From assembly GCF_001612905.1 (NCBI RefSeq), contig NZ_BDBI01000028.1, forward strand, positions 1 through 64,000: a stretch of DNA of 64,000 nucleotides, in the 5' to 3' direction. A program made the translations under genes and the position numbers. The DNA is from Nocardia ignorata NBRC 108230. GTDB taxonomy: Bacteria; Actinomycetota; Actinomycetes; Mycobacteriales; Mycobacteriaceae. Below the pieces are notes generated by a model that was given only the letters and a program-made list of their open reading frames with translations, made no database searches and was not told where the DNA came from. Of this stretch, positions 1 through 11,477 are shown in pieces. Position 1 is the first letter of the stretch; each line of letters opens with the position of its first letter.

Positions 1-20
1 TGCCGTGTGGCCGGGAAGGC

Positions 21-177
21 GGTAGGTGGCGGACTCGAGTAGTGCCACGCGCGCTGGGAGCGCGGTAGGTGGTGGGCTCGAGTAGTGCCACGCGGGTTGA
101 GAGTGCAGTAGGTGGTGGACTCGAGCAGTGCCGCGGGGGCTGGGAGTGCGGTAGATGGCGGACTCGGGTGGTGCCAG
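21..177. repeat. Four imperfect 43-bp tandem repeats
   Basis: Four copies of a unit beginning GGTAGGTGGYGGRCTCGAGT start at 21, 64, 107 and 150, exactly 43 bp apart; the last is partial and more diverged. The repeats fill most of the region before the first gene, which otherwise (178-348) shows only G-rich sequence and a ribosome-binding site. Short open frames across it are unconvincing, being G/W/R-rich with no family resemblance. It may be a VNTR-type minisatellite or the tail of something outside the window. Confidence 0.8.
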
Positions 178-348
178 TGGGCGACGCGCCGGGGGGTGGG
201 GTGAACATGGGCACTCTGGGGGTCGGGGGTGGTGGGGATGCTCGATCATGAAGGTGGCGAGGGCGATTCGGGGTGAGCCGAATTTGTCGGTGGTCTCGCT
301 TAGGGTCGCAGATGTACTCGGCCCGGCACGACGACGGAGTGAGGGTGT

Positions 349-1242
349 GTGAATCGGCTACGGGATCAATATGAGGCCTTGCTGCTCGATCTGGACGGGA
401 CGCTGTACCGCGGGCCCGAGGTGATCGATGGCGCACCCGAAGCGCTTGTGCCGCAGGGTGATTCGGCGCAGCGGTTGGTGTATGTGACCAATAACGCGGC
501 GCGTGGGCCTGCGAAGGTCGCGGGGCATCTGGCCGAATTGGGGTATCCGGCGGCTGCCGAGGATGTGGTGACGAGTGCGCAGGCGGCCGCGCGCATGCTC
601 GGTCAGCGGCTGTCGGCGGGGGAGGAGGTGCTGGTTGTCGGCACCGATGATCTCGCGGCCGAAGTCGAGGCGGTCGGGCTGAAGCCGGTTCGCCGGTTCG
701 CGGACGTGCCGCCTGCGGCTGTGGTGCAGGGGCACTCGCCGACCACGGCGTGGCCCGACCTTGCCGAGGCTGCCTACGCCTTGCGTGCGGGGGTGCTGTG
801 GGTGGCTGCCAATACCGACCGGACGCTGCCGAACGAACGGGGACTCGCGCCCGGCAACGGTTCGATGGTCGCCGCGCTGCGGGCCGCGTCCGATCGCGAT
901 CCGCTGGTGGCGGGCAAGCCCTACGCGCCGTTGATGGAAGACGCCGTCGAGCGGGCGGGGACCCGAAACGCGCTGGTCGTCGGGGACCGGCTCGACACCG
1001 ACATCGAGGGTGCGAACGGTCTCGGCCTCGATTCGCTGCTCGTGCTGACCGGGGTGAGCACCCTCGACGAGGTGGCCGCCGCGTCGCCCGCGCAGGTGCC
1101 CACCTACATCGCGCAGTCCCTCGACGCCCTCAACGCCGAGATCGTGCCGAGAGCGGTCGCGCCAGCCGATGTCGCGGATCTGTTGCGGCAGCACCCGGGC
1201 AGGGCGGTACGGGTGCGCGCGGTCGATTCGGAAATCCGATAG
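349..1242 (+). CDS. HAD-IIA (NagD-like) sugar/glycerol phosphate phosphatase
   Basis: 297 aa. HAD motif I is DLDGTLYRG near residues 13-22 (nucleophile and acid/base Asp), motif II is YVTNNA, the motif III lysine lies in AGKPYAPL and motif IV is VVGDRLDTDIEGA. The layout is that of HAD class IIA (NagD/phosphoglycolate phosphatase). The M. tuberculosis gene at this position, Rv1692, is described as a glycerol-3-phosphate phosphatase, so a role in recycling polar lipid head groups is inferred by synteny. The GTG start is chosen because GGAG lies 9 bases upstream and MNRLRDQYEALLLDLDGT has the normal N-terminal length. First gene of the core run. Confidence 0.9.
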   Translation: MNRLRDQYEALLLDLDGTLYRGPEVIDGAPEALVPQGDSAQRLVYVTNNAARGPAKVAGHLAELGYPAAAEDVVTSAQAAARMLGQRLSAGEEVLVVGTDDLAAEVEAVGLKPVRRFADVPPAAVVQGHSPTTAWPDLAEAAYALRAGVLWVAANTDRTLPNERGLAPGNGSMVAALRAASDRDPLVAGKPYAPLMEDAVERAGTRNALVVGDRLDTDIEGANGLGLDSLLVLTGVSTLDEVAAASPAQVPTYIAQSLDALNAEIVPRAVAPADVADLLRQHPGRAVRVRAVDSEIR

Positions 1243-1255
1243 CGTTGACATCACG

Positions 1256-1540
1256 ATGAATACTCCGAGTTCGCCGCCGCCCGGCGCGTCACCGCAACCC
1301 CGACCAGGGATCCCGATGCCCGGCAGTCACCTGCCGGGCGCTCAGGCGCATCACGTACCGGCCGACCCGAACCGGATCAGATCCCAGGTCGACGAGTTGC
1401 TCGCCGAACTCGGCGAGCGACCCACACCGGGACCGGCGGAGAACACCGAGACCGGGGCCGACATCACCCGCCGCGCGCGCATCCTCGAGCAGGCGCACGA
1501 GGTGCTGGTGGACGCCCTGGCGACCGTGGACAAGATCTGA
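1256..1540 (+). CDS. Small conserved protein between HAD phosphatase and tlyA
   Basis: 94 aa. The N-terminal half is Pro-rich and probably disordered; the C-terminal half (ITRRARILEQAHEVLVDAL) is a predicted amphipathic helix that resembles the small protein in the same place in mycobacteria (Rv1693). ATG at 1256 is preferred over upstream in-frame starts, which would overlap the HAD gene. It ends one base before tlyA, so it is very likely cotranscribed. Function is unknown; a binding or chaperone-like role for a neighbour is only a guess. Confidence 0.75.
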   Translation: MNTPSSPPPGASPQPRPGIPMPGSHLPGAQAHHVPADPNRIRSQVDELLAELGERPTPGPAENTETGADITRRARILEQAHEVLVDALATVDKI

Positions 1541-1541
1541 G

Positions 1542-2363
1542 GTGGCCAGACGAGCGCGGGTGGATGCCGAACTGGTTCGCCGCGGATTGGCCCGATCGCG
1601 GGAACACGCGGTCGAACTGATCGGCGCGGGCCGGGTCTTGATCGCCGGGACTGTCGCGGTGAAGCCGGCTACCGCCGTGGAGGCGGGCACACCGTTGATC
1701 GTGCGGGAGGAACCCGACGAGGTGTCGTGGGCGTCGCGTGGCGCCCACAAGCTGCTGGGTGCTCTCGAGGCGTTCGAGCCGCAGGGGCTCGAGGTCGCCG
1801 GTAAGCGGTGCCTGGACGCGGGCGCCTCGACGGGCGGGTTCACCGACGTGCTGCTGAGCAAGGGCGCGCGGGAGGTCGCCGCGGTCGATGTCGGTTACGG
1901 ACAGCTGATCTGGCGTCTGCAGAACGACGAACGCGTGCGCGTGTTCGACCGCACCAACGTGCGCGGAATCACACCTGAAACCATCGGCGGCACAGTCGAA
2001 TTGGTCGTCGGCGATCTGTCGTTCATCTCGCTGGGACTGGTACTGCCCGCGCTGACGGCCTGCGTGAGCGACGGCGCCGATCTGCTGCCGATGGTGAAGC
2101 CGCAATTCGAGGTCGGTAAGGAACGGGTCGGTTCCGGCGGCGTGGTCCGTGACCCGGCGCTGCGGAGCGAAGTGGTGTGCGAGGTCGCGGCGGCGGCGGG
2201 CGCGCTCGGTCTGCGCACCCTCGGTGTCGTCGCCAGCCCGCTGCCGGGACCGTCGGGCAATGTCGAATATTTTCTGTGGTTGCGCAAGGTCGGACCGTTC
2301 GACTACGACGCGGAACAGGTGGCGGCGCTGGTCGCCCAGGCTGTGGAGGAGGGGCCGCAGTGA
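1542..2363 (+). CDS. tlyA: TlyA 2'-O-methyltransferase (rRNA cytidine)
   Basis: 273 aa. An N-terminal S4 RNA-binding domain (about 1-65, [20 protein letters not shown]) is followed by an FtsJ/RrmJ-type methyltransferase with SAM motif [15 protein letters not shown] and a downstream GDLSFISL strand. TlyA methylates 16S C1409 and 23S C1920 in mycobacteria and determines capreomycin sensitivity; same reaction is expected here. GTG start at 1542; the stop overlaps the NAD kinase start as GTGA, so the two are translationally coupled. Confidence 0.95.
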   Translation: MARRARVDAELVRRGLARSREHAVELIGAGRVLIAGTVAVKPATAVEAGTPLIVREEPDEVSWASRGAHKLLGALEAFEPQGLEVAGKRCLDAGASTGGFTDVLLSKGAREVAAVDVGYGQLIWRLQNDERVRVFDRTNVRGITPETIGGTVELVVGDLSFISLGLVLPALTACVSDGADLLPMVKPQFEVGKERVGSGGVVRDPALRSEVVCEVAAAAGALGLRTLGVVASPLPGPSGNVEYFLWLRKVGPFDYDAEQVAALVAQAVEEGPQ

Positions 2364-3316
2364 GTTCGCATGAGAGCGGCCGCGAAATTCTGCTCGTCGC
2401 CCATCCGGGACGTGCGGAGATCATCGAAACGGCGCACCGGGTGGCGAAGATCTTCGCCGCGGCGGGCATCTGCCTGCGCGTGCTGGCCGACGAGGCCGAC
2501 AGCACCCGGTTCGAGGACGAGCCGGGGGGATACCCGGTGCGCGTCGTCCCGCACAGCCCGTCGGCGGCCAAGGGTTGCGAGATGGTGCTGGCCCTCGGCG
2601 GCGACGGAACGTTCCTGCGCGCCGCCGAACTGGGCAGGCCGAGCGGTGTGCCGGTGCTGGGCATCAACCTGGGCCGCATCGGTTTCCTCACCGAGGCAGA
2701 GGCCGAACACCTCGACGAAGCACTCGCCCAGGTGGTCGACCGCGACTACCGGGTCGAGGACCGGCTGACCATCGATGTCACCGTCCGGGTGGACGATGTC
2801 GTCACCGAACGCGGCTGGGCGCTGAACGAGGCGAGCATCGAGAACGCACAGCGCATGGGCGTGCTCGAAGTGGTGCTCGAAGTGGATGGGCGCCCGGTCT
2901 CGGCCTTCGGCTGCGACGGGATTCTCATCGCCACCCCCACCGGTTCGACCGCGTACGCCTTCTCGGCGGGTGGTCCGGTGGTGTGGCCGGAACTCGAGGC
3001 CATGCTGGTGATTCCCAGCAACGCACACGCGCTGTTCGCCCGGCCGCTGGTGACGAGCCCGGAATCGTTGATCGCCGTGGAAACGGTGGCCACCGGGCAC
3101 GACGCGATCGTCTTCCTGGACGGGCGGCGCACGCTCGCCTTGCCACGCGGCGGCCGTGCCGAGGTGGTGCGCGGCGAACGACCGGTGCGGTGGGTGCGGC
3201 TGGATTCCGCGCCCTTCGCCGACCGGATGGTGCGCAAGTTCCAGCTGCCGGTCACGGGCTGGCGGGGTAGACAGCGAACGGGGAAGGACACCGATGCTGA
3301 CCGAGATCAGGATTGA
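2360..3316 (+). CDS. nadK: NAD kinase
   Basis: 318 aa. Phosphorylates NAD to NADP. The NAD-kinase signature GGDGTFL, the NE/D motif (LNEASIE) and the Gly/Thr-rich [15 protein letters not shown] loop are all present in order. The start is GTG 2360 ([18 protein letters not shown]), which matches family N-termini and overlaps the tlyA stop by 4 bases; a longer in-frame reading upstream lies inside tlyA. The 3' end overlaps recN by 23 bases. Length is normal. Confidence 0.95.
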   Translation: MSSHESGREILLVAHPGRAEIIETAHRVAKIFAAAGICLRVLADEADSTRFEDEPGGYPVRVVPHSPSAAKGCEMVLALGGDGTFLRAAELGRPSGVPVLGINLGRIGFLTEAEAEHLDEALAQVVDRDYRVEDRLTIDVTVRVDDVVTERGWALNEASIENAQRMGVLEVVLEVDGRPVSAFGCDGILIATPTGSTAYAFSAGGPVVWPELEAMLVIPSNAHALFARPLVTSPESLIAVETVATGHDAIVFLDGRRTLALPRGGRAEVVRGERPVRWVRLDSAPFADRMVRKFQLPVTGWRGRQRTGKDTDADRDQD

Positions 3317-5066
3317 CGGACTCGGCGTCATCTCGACGGCCACCGCGCAATTCCACGAGGGTCTGACTGTGCTCACCGGCGAGACCGGTGCCGGTAAGAC
3401 GATGGTCGTCACCAGCCTGCACCTGCTCAGCGGCGCCCGCGCGGACGCGGGCCGGGTACGGGTCGGTGCGTCGAAAGCGGTGGTCGAAGGCCGTTTCGTC
3501 GTCGACGACGTGAACGACGCGGCCCGCGCCGCGATCGGCGAGGTACTGGAATCGGCCGGTGCCGAGGCCGACGAGGACGGCAGCGTGATCGCTGTGCGCA
3601 CCGTCAACAGCGACGGGCGTTCACGAGCTCACCTGGGTGGTCGCGGCGTGCCCGCGGCGGTGCTCGGCGAGTTCACCTCCCGTCTGCTGACCGTGCACGG
3701 ACAGAACGATCAGCTGCGCCTGCAGCGTCCCGAACAGCAACTCGCCGCGCTCGACCAGTTCGCGGGCGACGGCGTGGCATCGTTGCTGCGCAAGTACCAG
3801 GTGCACCGCCGCACCTGGCTCGACGCGCGCACCGAACTGCTCGAACGCACCGCCCGCAGCCGCGAACTCGCTCTGGAAGCCGACCGGCTCAAGCATTCGC
3901 TCGCCGAAATCGACGGCATCGCACCCGAACCCGGTGAGGACACCCGGCTGGTCGGCGAGATCCGCAGGCTCAGCGACCTCGACTCGCTGCGTGAGGCCGC
4001 TGCCGCCGCCCACGAGGCGCTGTCCGGGCCCGCCGATTCCAGCGCCGACGGCGGCGGGGTGCTCGACCTGCTCGGTGGGGCGCGCGCCCGCCTCGACTCG
4101 GCCGACGACCCCGCCCTGACCGCACTCGCCCCGCGCCTCGGTGAGGCGATCGCTGTGGTCGTCGATGTGACGACCGAACTCAGCGGCTACCTGTCCGAAC
4201 TGCCCTCGGACCCCAGCGCCCTGGACACGATGCTCAACCGCCAGGCCGAACTGAAATCACTCACCCGCAAATATGCCCCCGACATCGACGGTGTGATCGC
4301 GTGGGCCGACGAATCCCGCGCCCGCCTCGACTCCCTCGACGTGTCCGAGGACGCCCTGGCCAAACTGGCCGCCGAGGTCGAGACCGCCGCGGGCAAGGTG
4401 CGCGAGGCCGCCCGCAAACTCAGCGCCGCCCGAACGAAGGCCGCGTCCAAACTGGCCGCCGCCGTGAGCACCGAACTCGGTGGGCTGGCAATGGGCAAGG
4501 CGCGCTTGGAAGTTCAGGTCCGGCCGCTGCGGGCCAGTGCCCAGGACTCCGCGCCGCTCGACGTCGACGGGACGACCCTGCACGCGGGGTCCAACGGCGT
4601 CGACGAGGTGGAATTCCGGCTGTCGGCGCACTCGGGCGCGCAGTCGTTACCGCTGAGCAAGAGCGCGTCCGGTGGTGAGCTTTCGCGCGTGATGCTCGCG
4701 CTGGAAGTGGTGCTTGCCGGCTCGGACCACGGTGCGACCATGGTGTTCGACGAGGTCGACGCGGGCGTCGGCGGTCGGGCCGCGGTGGAGATCGGCAAAC
4801 GCCTCGCCCGCCTGGCCCGCACCCATCAGGTGATCGTCGTGACCCACCTACCGCAGGTGGCGGCCTTCGCCGACACCCACTTGGTGGTGAACAAGTCCGA
4901 CGACGGAAAAGGCAAGGTGGACAGCGGAGTTCGCACCCTCACCGACGAGGAACGGGTGGTGGAACTGGCGCGCATGCTGGCCGGCCTCGACGACACCGAG
5001 ACCGGCCGGGCACACGCGGAGGAACTGCTGGAGACCGCTCGATCAGAGCGAAGCGTCTCGCTCTGA
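3294..5066 (+). CDS. recN: DNA repair ATPase RecN
   Basis: 590 aa SMC-like ATPase of double-strand break repair. Walker A GETGAGKT at about residues 30-37, Q-loop in [14 protein letters not shown], a long central coiled coil (about 155-410), ABC signature [13 protein letters not shown] and Walker [16 protein letters not shown] 3294 is chosen: it gives [14 protein letters not shown], the usual RecN N-terminus, and lies inside the 3' end of nadK. No clear SOS box was seen in front of this operon-internal start. Confidence 0.95.
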   Translation: MLTEIRIDGLGVISTATAQFHEGLTVLTGETGAGKTMVVTSLHLLSGARADAGRVRVGASKAVVEGRFVVDDVNDAARAAIGEVLESAGAEADEDGSVIAVRTVNSDGRSRAHLGGRGVPAAVLGEFTSRLLTVHGQNDQLRLQRPEQQLAALDQFAGDGVASLLRKYQVHRRTWLDARTELLERTARSRELALEADRLKHSLAEIDGIAPEPGEDTRLVGEIRRLSDLDSLREAAAAAHEALSGPADSSADGGGVLDLLGGARARLDSADDPALTALAPRLGEAIAVVVDVTTELSGYLSELPSDPSALDTMLNRQAELKSLTRKYAPDIDGVIAWADESRARLDSLDVSEDALAKLAAEVETAAGKVREAARKLSAARTKAASKLAAAVSTELGGLAMGKARLEVQVRPLRASAQDSAPLDVDGTTLHAGSNGVDEVEFRLSAHSGAQSLPLSKSASGGELSRVMLALEVVLAGSDHGATMVFDEVDAGVGGRAAVEIGKRLARLARTHQVIVVTHLPQVAAFADTHLVVNKSDDGKGKVDSGVRTLTDEERVVELARMLAGLDDTETGRAHAEELLETARSERSVSL

Positions 5067-5486
5067 TCAGCGCAGCGCCTTGCGGATGCCGCCGATGAGC
5101 TGGTTGGTCAGCTGGCGCAGGCCGAACTCCATGGCCTTGGCCGGAACGGGCAGCGACGGCTCGGATTCCATGGTGTAGACCACGCGGGTGCCGCCCTCGG
5201 CGGTGTCGGCGAAGGTGATGATGCCGACGTGGCGCTTGACCGGCGCACCCTTGACGATCTTGTACTCCATGCGCTCGCCGGGGACCAGCGCGGTGATCTC
5301 CTCGGTGACGCCGAGCTTGCCGAAGCCGAGCAGGTGCTGGGCGCCGACACCGGTGACGGCGTCGCCCTGCTTCACGAGCTTGACCTGGATAGGCAGGTGG
5401 GGGCTCACGCTCTCCCGCTCACTGAAGAGGCGGTAGACGATATCGCGTGGGGCGTCGAGAACCGTCTCGACAGTGCTGCTCGGCAT
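5067..5486 (-). CDS. SRPBCC (START-like) domain protein
   Basis: 139 aa single-domain polyketide cyclase/START-like protein (VETVLDAPRDIVYRLFSERE at the start, hydrophobic-ligand-binding fold expected). No catalytic signature visible, so the ligand is unknown. It converges on recN with no intergenic base: recN stops at 5066 and this stop codon occupies 5067-5069. The minus-strand start has GGAGCAG just upstream. It is divergent from steA across a 113-bp gap. Confidence 0.8.
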   Translation of the reverse strand: MPSSTVETVLDAPRDIVYRLFSERESVSPHLPIQVKLVKQGDAVTGVGAQHLLGFGKLGVTEEITALVPGERMEYKIVKGAPVKRHVGIITFADTAEGGTRVVYTMESEPSLPVPAKAMEFGLRQLTNQLIGGIRKALR

Positions 5487-5599
5487 TGTTTCTGCTCCTG
5501 ATCGAAGTATCTGTGACAGGGAGCATACGGGTATCCGGGCGGTCGGTGACTCGGCGCGCCTCCACCAAAGGTTGAGGGTTTGGCTTCATCATCGGGCTC

Positions 5600-6799
5600 A
5601 TGAAGATGCCGGCGTTGTTGTCACGGAACACCGAAACGCTGCCCGGTGTCGCCGGGATCGCGCGGGTGGATCGCAATACCCGGCGATTGCTCGGCCGGGT
5701 CGGTGCGGGGGATGTCGCGGTCCTGGACGAGACCGATCTGGATCGCCATACCGCCGACCGGCTCGTCGAGGCGGGCGTCGTGGCGGTGATCAACACGTCG
5801 CCGTCGATTTCGGGTCGCTATCCGAACCTCGGTCCGGAGGTGCTGGTCGCCAACGGGATCGTGCTCATGGACGCGGTCTCCTCGGATGCGTTCGGCAAGA
5901 TCAAGGACGGCGCGAAGATCCGCATCGATGCCGGTGTCGCCTATGCCGACAAGCTGACCAAGAAGGAACCCGAGGTCCTGGTCGAGGGCATCGAGTTCGA
6001 CGAGTCGACGATCGCCGACCGGATGATCGAGGCCCGCAACGGGCTGGCCGATCACCTCGACGCCTTCGCGGGCAACACCACCGAGTTCGTGCGCACCGAG
6101 AGCGCGCTGCTGATCGACGGTATCGGCGTGCCCGATATCGAACTGGATCTGCGCAACCGGCATGTGGTCGTGATCGCGGACGGGCCGGGACATCTCGAGG
6201 AGTTGCAGCGGCTCAAGCCGTTCATCAAGGAGTACGCGCCGATCCTGATCGGGGTGGGCCGCGGTGCGGATACGTTGCGCAAGCTCAAGTACAAGCCGGA
6301 TCTGATCGTCGGTGATCCGGACGAGATCAGCACGCCCACCTTGCGTTCCGGTGCGGAGATGATCCTGCCCGCCGACACCGACGGCCATGCCCGTGGGCTG
6401 GAACGCATCCAGGATCTCGGTATCGGCGCGACGACGTTCCCCTCGTCGGGGTCACCGACCGATCTGGCATTGATGCTCGCCGATCACCATGGCGCGTCGC
6501 TGATCGTGCTGGCCGGTGCGCACGCGTCGCTGGAGGACTTCTTCGACCGTGGCCGCCGCGACAGCAATCCGGCGACGTTCCTGACCCGGCTGAAGGTCGG
6601 CGCGAAGCTGGTGGACGCGAACGCGGTATCGACGTTGTACCGGCATAGGTCGACCGGCGCGGCGCTGGCGTTCGTGGTGCTGGCGGCACTGGTGGCGGTG
6701 GTCGTGGTGATTCTGGCTTCGCAGAGCGGGTCCGAGGTGTTCGATGTGGCCGCCGGGTATTGGGACCGGCTCGTCGAGTGGGTACGGGGCCAGCTGTGA
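5600..6799 (+). CDS. steA: SteA, cell-envelope/cell-separation protein
   Basis: 399 aa. The body resembles the thiamin-pyrophosphokinase-like fold of Rv1697/SteA (FPSSGSPTDLALMLADHHGA, GVGRGADTLRKLKYKPDLIV) and ends with one transmembrane helix (about 353-373) and a short tail. In Corynebacterineae SteA works with SteB in the RipC-FtsEX cell-separation pathway. A start at the second Met, two codons in, is equally possible because no strong ribosome-binding site is visible. The stop overlaps the next gene as GTGA, supporting a SteA-SteB pair. Confidence 0.88.
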   Translation: MKMPALLSRNTETLPGVAGIARVDRNTRRLLGRVGAGDVAVLDETDLDRHTADRLVEAGVVAVINTSPSISGRYPNLGPEVLVANGIVLMDAVSSDAFGKIKDGAKIRIDAGVAYADKLTKKEPEVLVEGIEFDESTIADRMIEARNGLADHLDAFAGNTTEFVRTESALLIDGIGVPDIELDLRNRHVVVIADGPGHLEELQRLKPFIKEYAPILIGVGRGADTLRKLKYKPDLIVGDPDEISTPTLRSGAEMILPADTDGHARGLERIQDLGIGATTFPSSGSPTDLALMLADHHGASLIVLAGAHASLEDFFDRGRRDSNPATFLTRLKVGAKLVDANAVSTLYRHRSTGAALAFVVLAALVAVVVVILASQSGSEVFDVAAGYWDRLVEWVRGQL

Positions 6800-7737
6800 T
6801 CTCGCTGCGTCAGCACGCCATTTCGATCGCGGCGATCTTCCTGGCTCTCGCTATCGGGGTCGTGCTCGGTTCGCAGACGGTGGCCGCCGATCTGCTGTCG
6901 GGTCTGCGTTCGGACAAGGATGATCTCGGCAGCCAGGTCGAGGCATTGAGTGCGGAGAACGCCCAGCTCACCAGTCGTCTGGATGCGACGGACGGATTCA
7001 TCGCCGGTGCGTCGGGCCGCATTCTGGCAGGCACATTGGCCGACCGTCGCGTGCTGGTGTTCACCACTCCCGACGCCGATCCCGCCGATGTCGACGGCGT
7101 ACGCAAGGCACTCGAAACGGCGGGCGCCTCGGTGACCGGCCGGATCGCACTCACCGATGCTTTCGTCGACAGCGGTGAGGGTGATCGCATGCGATCGGCG
7201 CTGACCAATGTCGTCCCCGCGGGCGCGCAGCTGCGCACCGGCGCCGTCGACCAGGGCAGCATGGCGGGCGACCTGCTCGGCCTGACCCTGTTCACCGACC
7301 CCGCGACCAACAATCCCCGCGCCACACCCCAGGAACAGGCCCTGCTCCTGGAAACCCTGCGCGGCGGCGGCTTCCTCGCCTACGGCGACACGCCGGCCGA
7401 CCCCGCCCAGATGGCCGTTGTCGTCACCGGCGACGGCATCGCCGACGACTCCGGCCAGGGCGCCACCATCGCCCGCTTCACCGGCGCCCTCCGCGCCCGC
7501 ACCGCCGCCACCGTCCTGGCAGGCCGCCCGGGCGCCGCCGAAGGCAACGCCCCCATCGCCCACGTCCGCGCCCAAGCCCCTCTCGCCACCACCGTCACCA
7601 CCGTCGACAACATCGACCGCGAAACAGGCCGCGTGACAACAGCCCTCGCCCTCCCCGAACAACTCAACGGCGTAGCCGGACGTTACGGAACAGGCCCGTC
7701 AGCAACCTCCTTGACCCTCGTAGCCATGCCCCGCTGA
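6796..7737 (+). CDS. steB: SteB/MctB-family membrane protein
   Basis: 313 aa. A signal-anchor helix (AAIFLALAIGVVLGSQ, about residues 10-25) is followed by a short coiled coil (about 38-62) and an exported domain. It matches Rv1698, named MctB for a proposed copper-related role and SteB for its role with SteA in cell separation. GTG 6796 overlaps the steA stop by 4 bases; an upstream Met would extend 12 codons into steA and is not preferred. Which of the two proposed roles applies cannot be told from sequence. Confidence 0.88.
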   Translation: MISLRQHAISIAAIFLALAIGVVLGSQTVAADLLSGLRSDKDDLGSQVEALSAENAQLTSRLDATDGFIAGASGRILAGTLADRRVLVFTTPDADPADVDGVRKALETAGASVTGRIALTDAFVDSGEGDRMRSALTNVVPAGAQLRTGAVDQGSMAGDLLGLTLFTDPATNNPRATPQEQALLLETLRGGGFLAYGDTPADPAQMAVVVTGDGIADDSGQGATIARFTGALRARTAATVLAGRPGAAEGNAPIAHVRAQAPLATTVTTVDNIDRETGRVTTALALPEQLNGVAGRYGTGPSATSLTLVAMPR

Positions 7738-7899
7738 CTGAGACTCTCACCACCACAAAAGGCGAGATCCCGCGCCAGCGATCCCAACAAAACCGCTGAT
7801 CTGGCAAGCACATGGGTAACTCACCGGGTACGGGCTGAGTCCTCCCCACCCAACCGCAAGCGGCCGACGCGACAGTCAACCCACCTCGGTTGCGCTTGA

Positions 7900-9651
<1,752 letters not shown>

Positions 9652-9669
9652 ATCGGTGGCAAGGCGGCG

Positions 9670-10323
9670 ATGAGCGAACCCGGTAAGCACGACTTCGAGA
9701 CGGTATCGAGCCGGGTGCTCTACAGCGGCGCGATCGTGGCCTTGCGCCAAGACCAGGTGGCGATGCCCGACGGCCGGGTCGCCGAGCGTGAGGTCATCGA
9801 GCATCACGGTGCGGTGGCGGTCCTCGCGCTCGACGACGAGGGACGGGTGGTACTGATCCGCCAGTACCGCCATCCCATCCGCACCCGGCTGCTCGAACTG
9901 CCCGCCGGGCTGCTCGATATCGACGGCGAGGACCCGCTCACGGCGGCCAAGCGTGAGCTGGCCGAGGAGACGGGCCTGGCCGCCGCCGAGTGGTCGGTGC
10001 TGGTGGATGTGGCGTTGTCGCCGGGGTTCACCGACGAGGCGCTGCGGGTGTTCTTCGCGACCGGGCTCACCGAGACTCATCGTCCGGATCCCGAGCACGA
10101 GGAAGCCGATCTGGAATTGGTGCGCATGCCGCTCGACGAGGCGGTGCGAGCGGCGCTGTCGGGAGAGATCGTGAACGCCACCGCGGTGGCCGGCGTCCTC
10201 GCCTATGCCTCGGCTCGGGCGAACGGGTTGGCGTTGCGCCCGGCCGACGCTCCGTGGCCGGGTCAGCCGACGGCGTTCCTGCGGCGCAAAGCGGCCGAGG
10301 CGCGAACCGACGCCCGGTCGTGA
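9670..10323 (+). CDS. NUDIX hydrolase (ADP-ribose pyrophosphatase type)
   Basis: 217 aa. NUDIX-box core RELAEETGL preceded by PAGLLDIDGEDPLTAAK, with the upstream LIRQYRHPIRTRLLELPAG segment characteristic of ADP-ribose pyrophosphatases. Rv1700 at the same place hydrolyses ADP-ribose, so the same reaction is inferred. It lies 18 bp after pyrG and 24 bp before xerD, on the same strand, and is probably cotranscribed. Confidence 0.9.
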   Translation: MSEPGKHDFETVSSRVLYSGAIVALRQDQVAMPDGRVAEREVIEHHGAVAVLALDDEGRVVLIRQYRHPIRTRLLELPAGLLDIDGEDPLTAAKRELAEETGLAAAEWSVLVDVALSPGFTDEALRVFFATGLTETHRPDPEHEEADLELVRMPLDEAVRAALSGEIVNATAVAGVLAYASARANGLALRPADAPWPGQPTAFLRRKAAEARTDARS

Positions 10324-10347
10324 CGTGACACGGCGTCTCGGTCGCGG

Positions 10348-11286
10348 ATGAGTGTGCTGGCGCGGGAGATCGATGCCTACCTCGACCATCTTGCGGTCGA
10401 GCGCGGCGCCGCGCGCAACACTCTCGGCGCCTATCGTCGTGATCTGGCCCGTTACCAGGCGTTTCTGACGGCACGTGGGGTGGACTCGCTGCGGGACGTA
10501 TCGCAAGGTGACGTAGCCGAATTCACGATGGCGCTGCGGGCGGGCAGCGAGGATCATCCGCCGCTGGCCGCCGGGTCCGTGGCCAGGGCATTGATCGCGG
10601 TGCGCGGGTTGCACCGGTTCGCGGCGGCCGAGGGAATCACCGACACCGATGTGGCGCACGCGGTGAAACCGCCCGCGCCGGGTCGGCGGTTGCCCAAAGC
10701 CCTGCCCTACGACCAGGTTCTGCGCGTGCTCGAAGCCGCGGGCGGTGAGGGCGGAGCCGGCGACGGCGGACCGCGCGGCCTGCGGGACCGGGCATTGCTG
10801 GAACTGCTGTACTCCACCGGCGCGCGCATCTCGGAGATGGTCGGCCTCGACGTCGACGACATAGACACCGAACAGCGGTGCGTCGTGCTGCGCGGCAAAG
10901 GTGGCAAACAGCGCCTCGTCCCCATCGGCAGGCCCGCGCTCGCCGCCGTCGACGCCTACCTCGTACGCGGCAGACCCTCGCTCGCCGCGAACGGAAAGGG
11001 AAGCGGCGGCGCCCTTTTCCTCAACAACCGGGGCGGCAGGCTGTCACGGCAGAGCGCCTGGCAGGTGTTGCAGACCGCCGCCGAACGCGCGGGCATCGGT
11101 GCGACGGTGTCGCCGCACACCCTGCGCCACTCCTTCGCCACCCACCTGCTCGACGGCGGCGCCGACGTGCGCGTGGTGCAGGAACTACTCGGGCACGCCT
11201 CGGTGACGACCACCCAGATCTACACCCTCGTCACGGTGAGCACCCTGCGTGAAGTGTGGGCGACGGCCCACCCGCGCGCCCGCTGA
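10348..11286 (+). CDS. xerD: Tyrosine recombinase XerD
   Basis: 312 aa. An N-terminal SAM-like core-binding domain ([20 protein letters not shown]) precedes the catalytic domain. Catalytic residues visible: Arg in [11 protein letters not shown], Lys in GKGGKQR, His-x-x-Arg in [11 protein letters not shown], His in LLGHASV and the nucleophile Tyr in TTQIYT. This is the chromosome-dimer resolution recombinase; position matches Rv1701. Confidence 0.95.
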   Translation: MSVLAREIDAYLDHLAVERGAARNTLGAYRRDLARYQAFLTARGVDSLRDVSQGDVAEFTMALRAGSEDHPPLAAGSVARALIAVRGLHRFAAAEGITDTDVAHAVKPPAPGRRLPKALPYDQVLRVLEAAGGEGGAGDGGPRGLRDRALLELLYSTGARISEMVGLDVDDIDTEQRCVVLRGKGGKQRLVPIGRPALAAVDAYLVRGRPSLAANGKGSGGALFLNNRGGRLSRQSAWQVLQTAAERAGIGATVSPHTLRHSFATHLLDGGADVRVVQELLGHASVTTTQIYTLVTVSTLREVWATAHPRAR

Positions 11287-11477
11287 GGGTGACCTCCTCA
11301 CTTCGAGTGAAGCGGGTATCGTGCGAACACGCCCGGCGTTGCCATGCCGTACCCGAGCGGTGCGAGCGGTAGCGTCTACCCGGAGCTGGACCGTACGAAA
11401 GTGAGGTGGGTGGCGAACCGGCCTCGCTACCCTCGACAGGGGTTACCGGCAAGGAAACGTATAAGGAGCAGCGGATC

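Noticed and set aside
21-177. Tandem repeats as a possible CRISPR array
   Set aside because: Units are contiguous without unique spacers and diverge inside the unit.
11406-11477. Extension of the ParA-like protein to 11406
   Set aside because: No ribosome-binding site there, while AAGGAG is well placed before GTG 11478.
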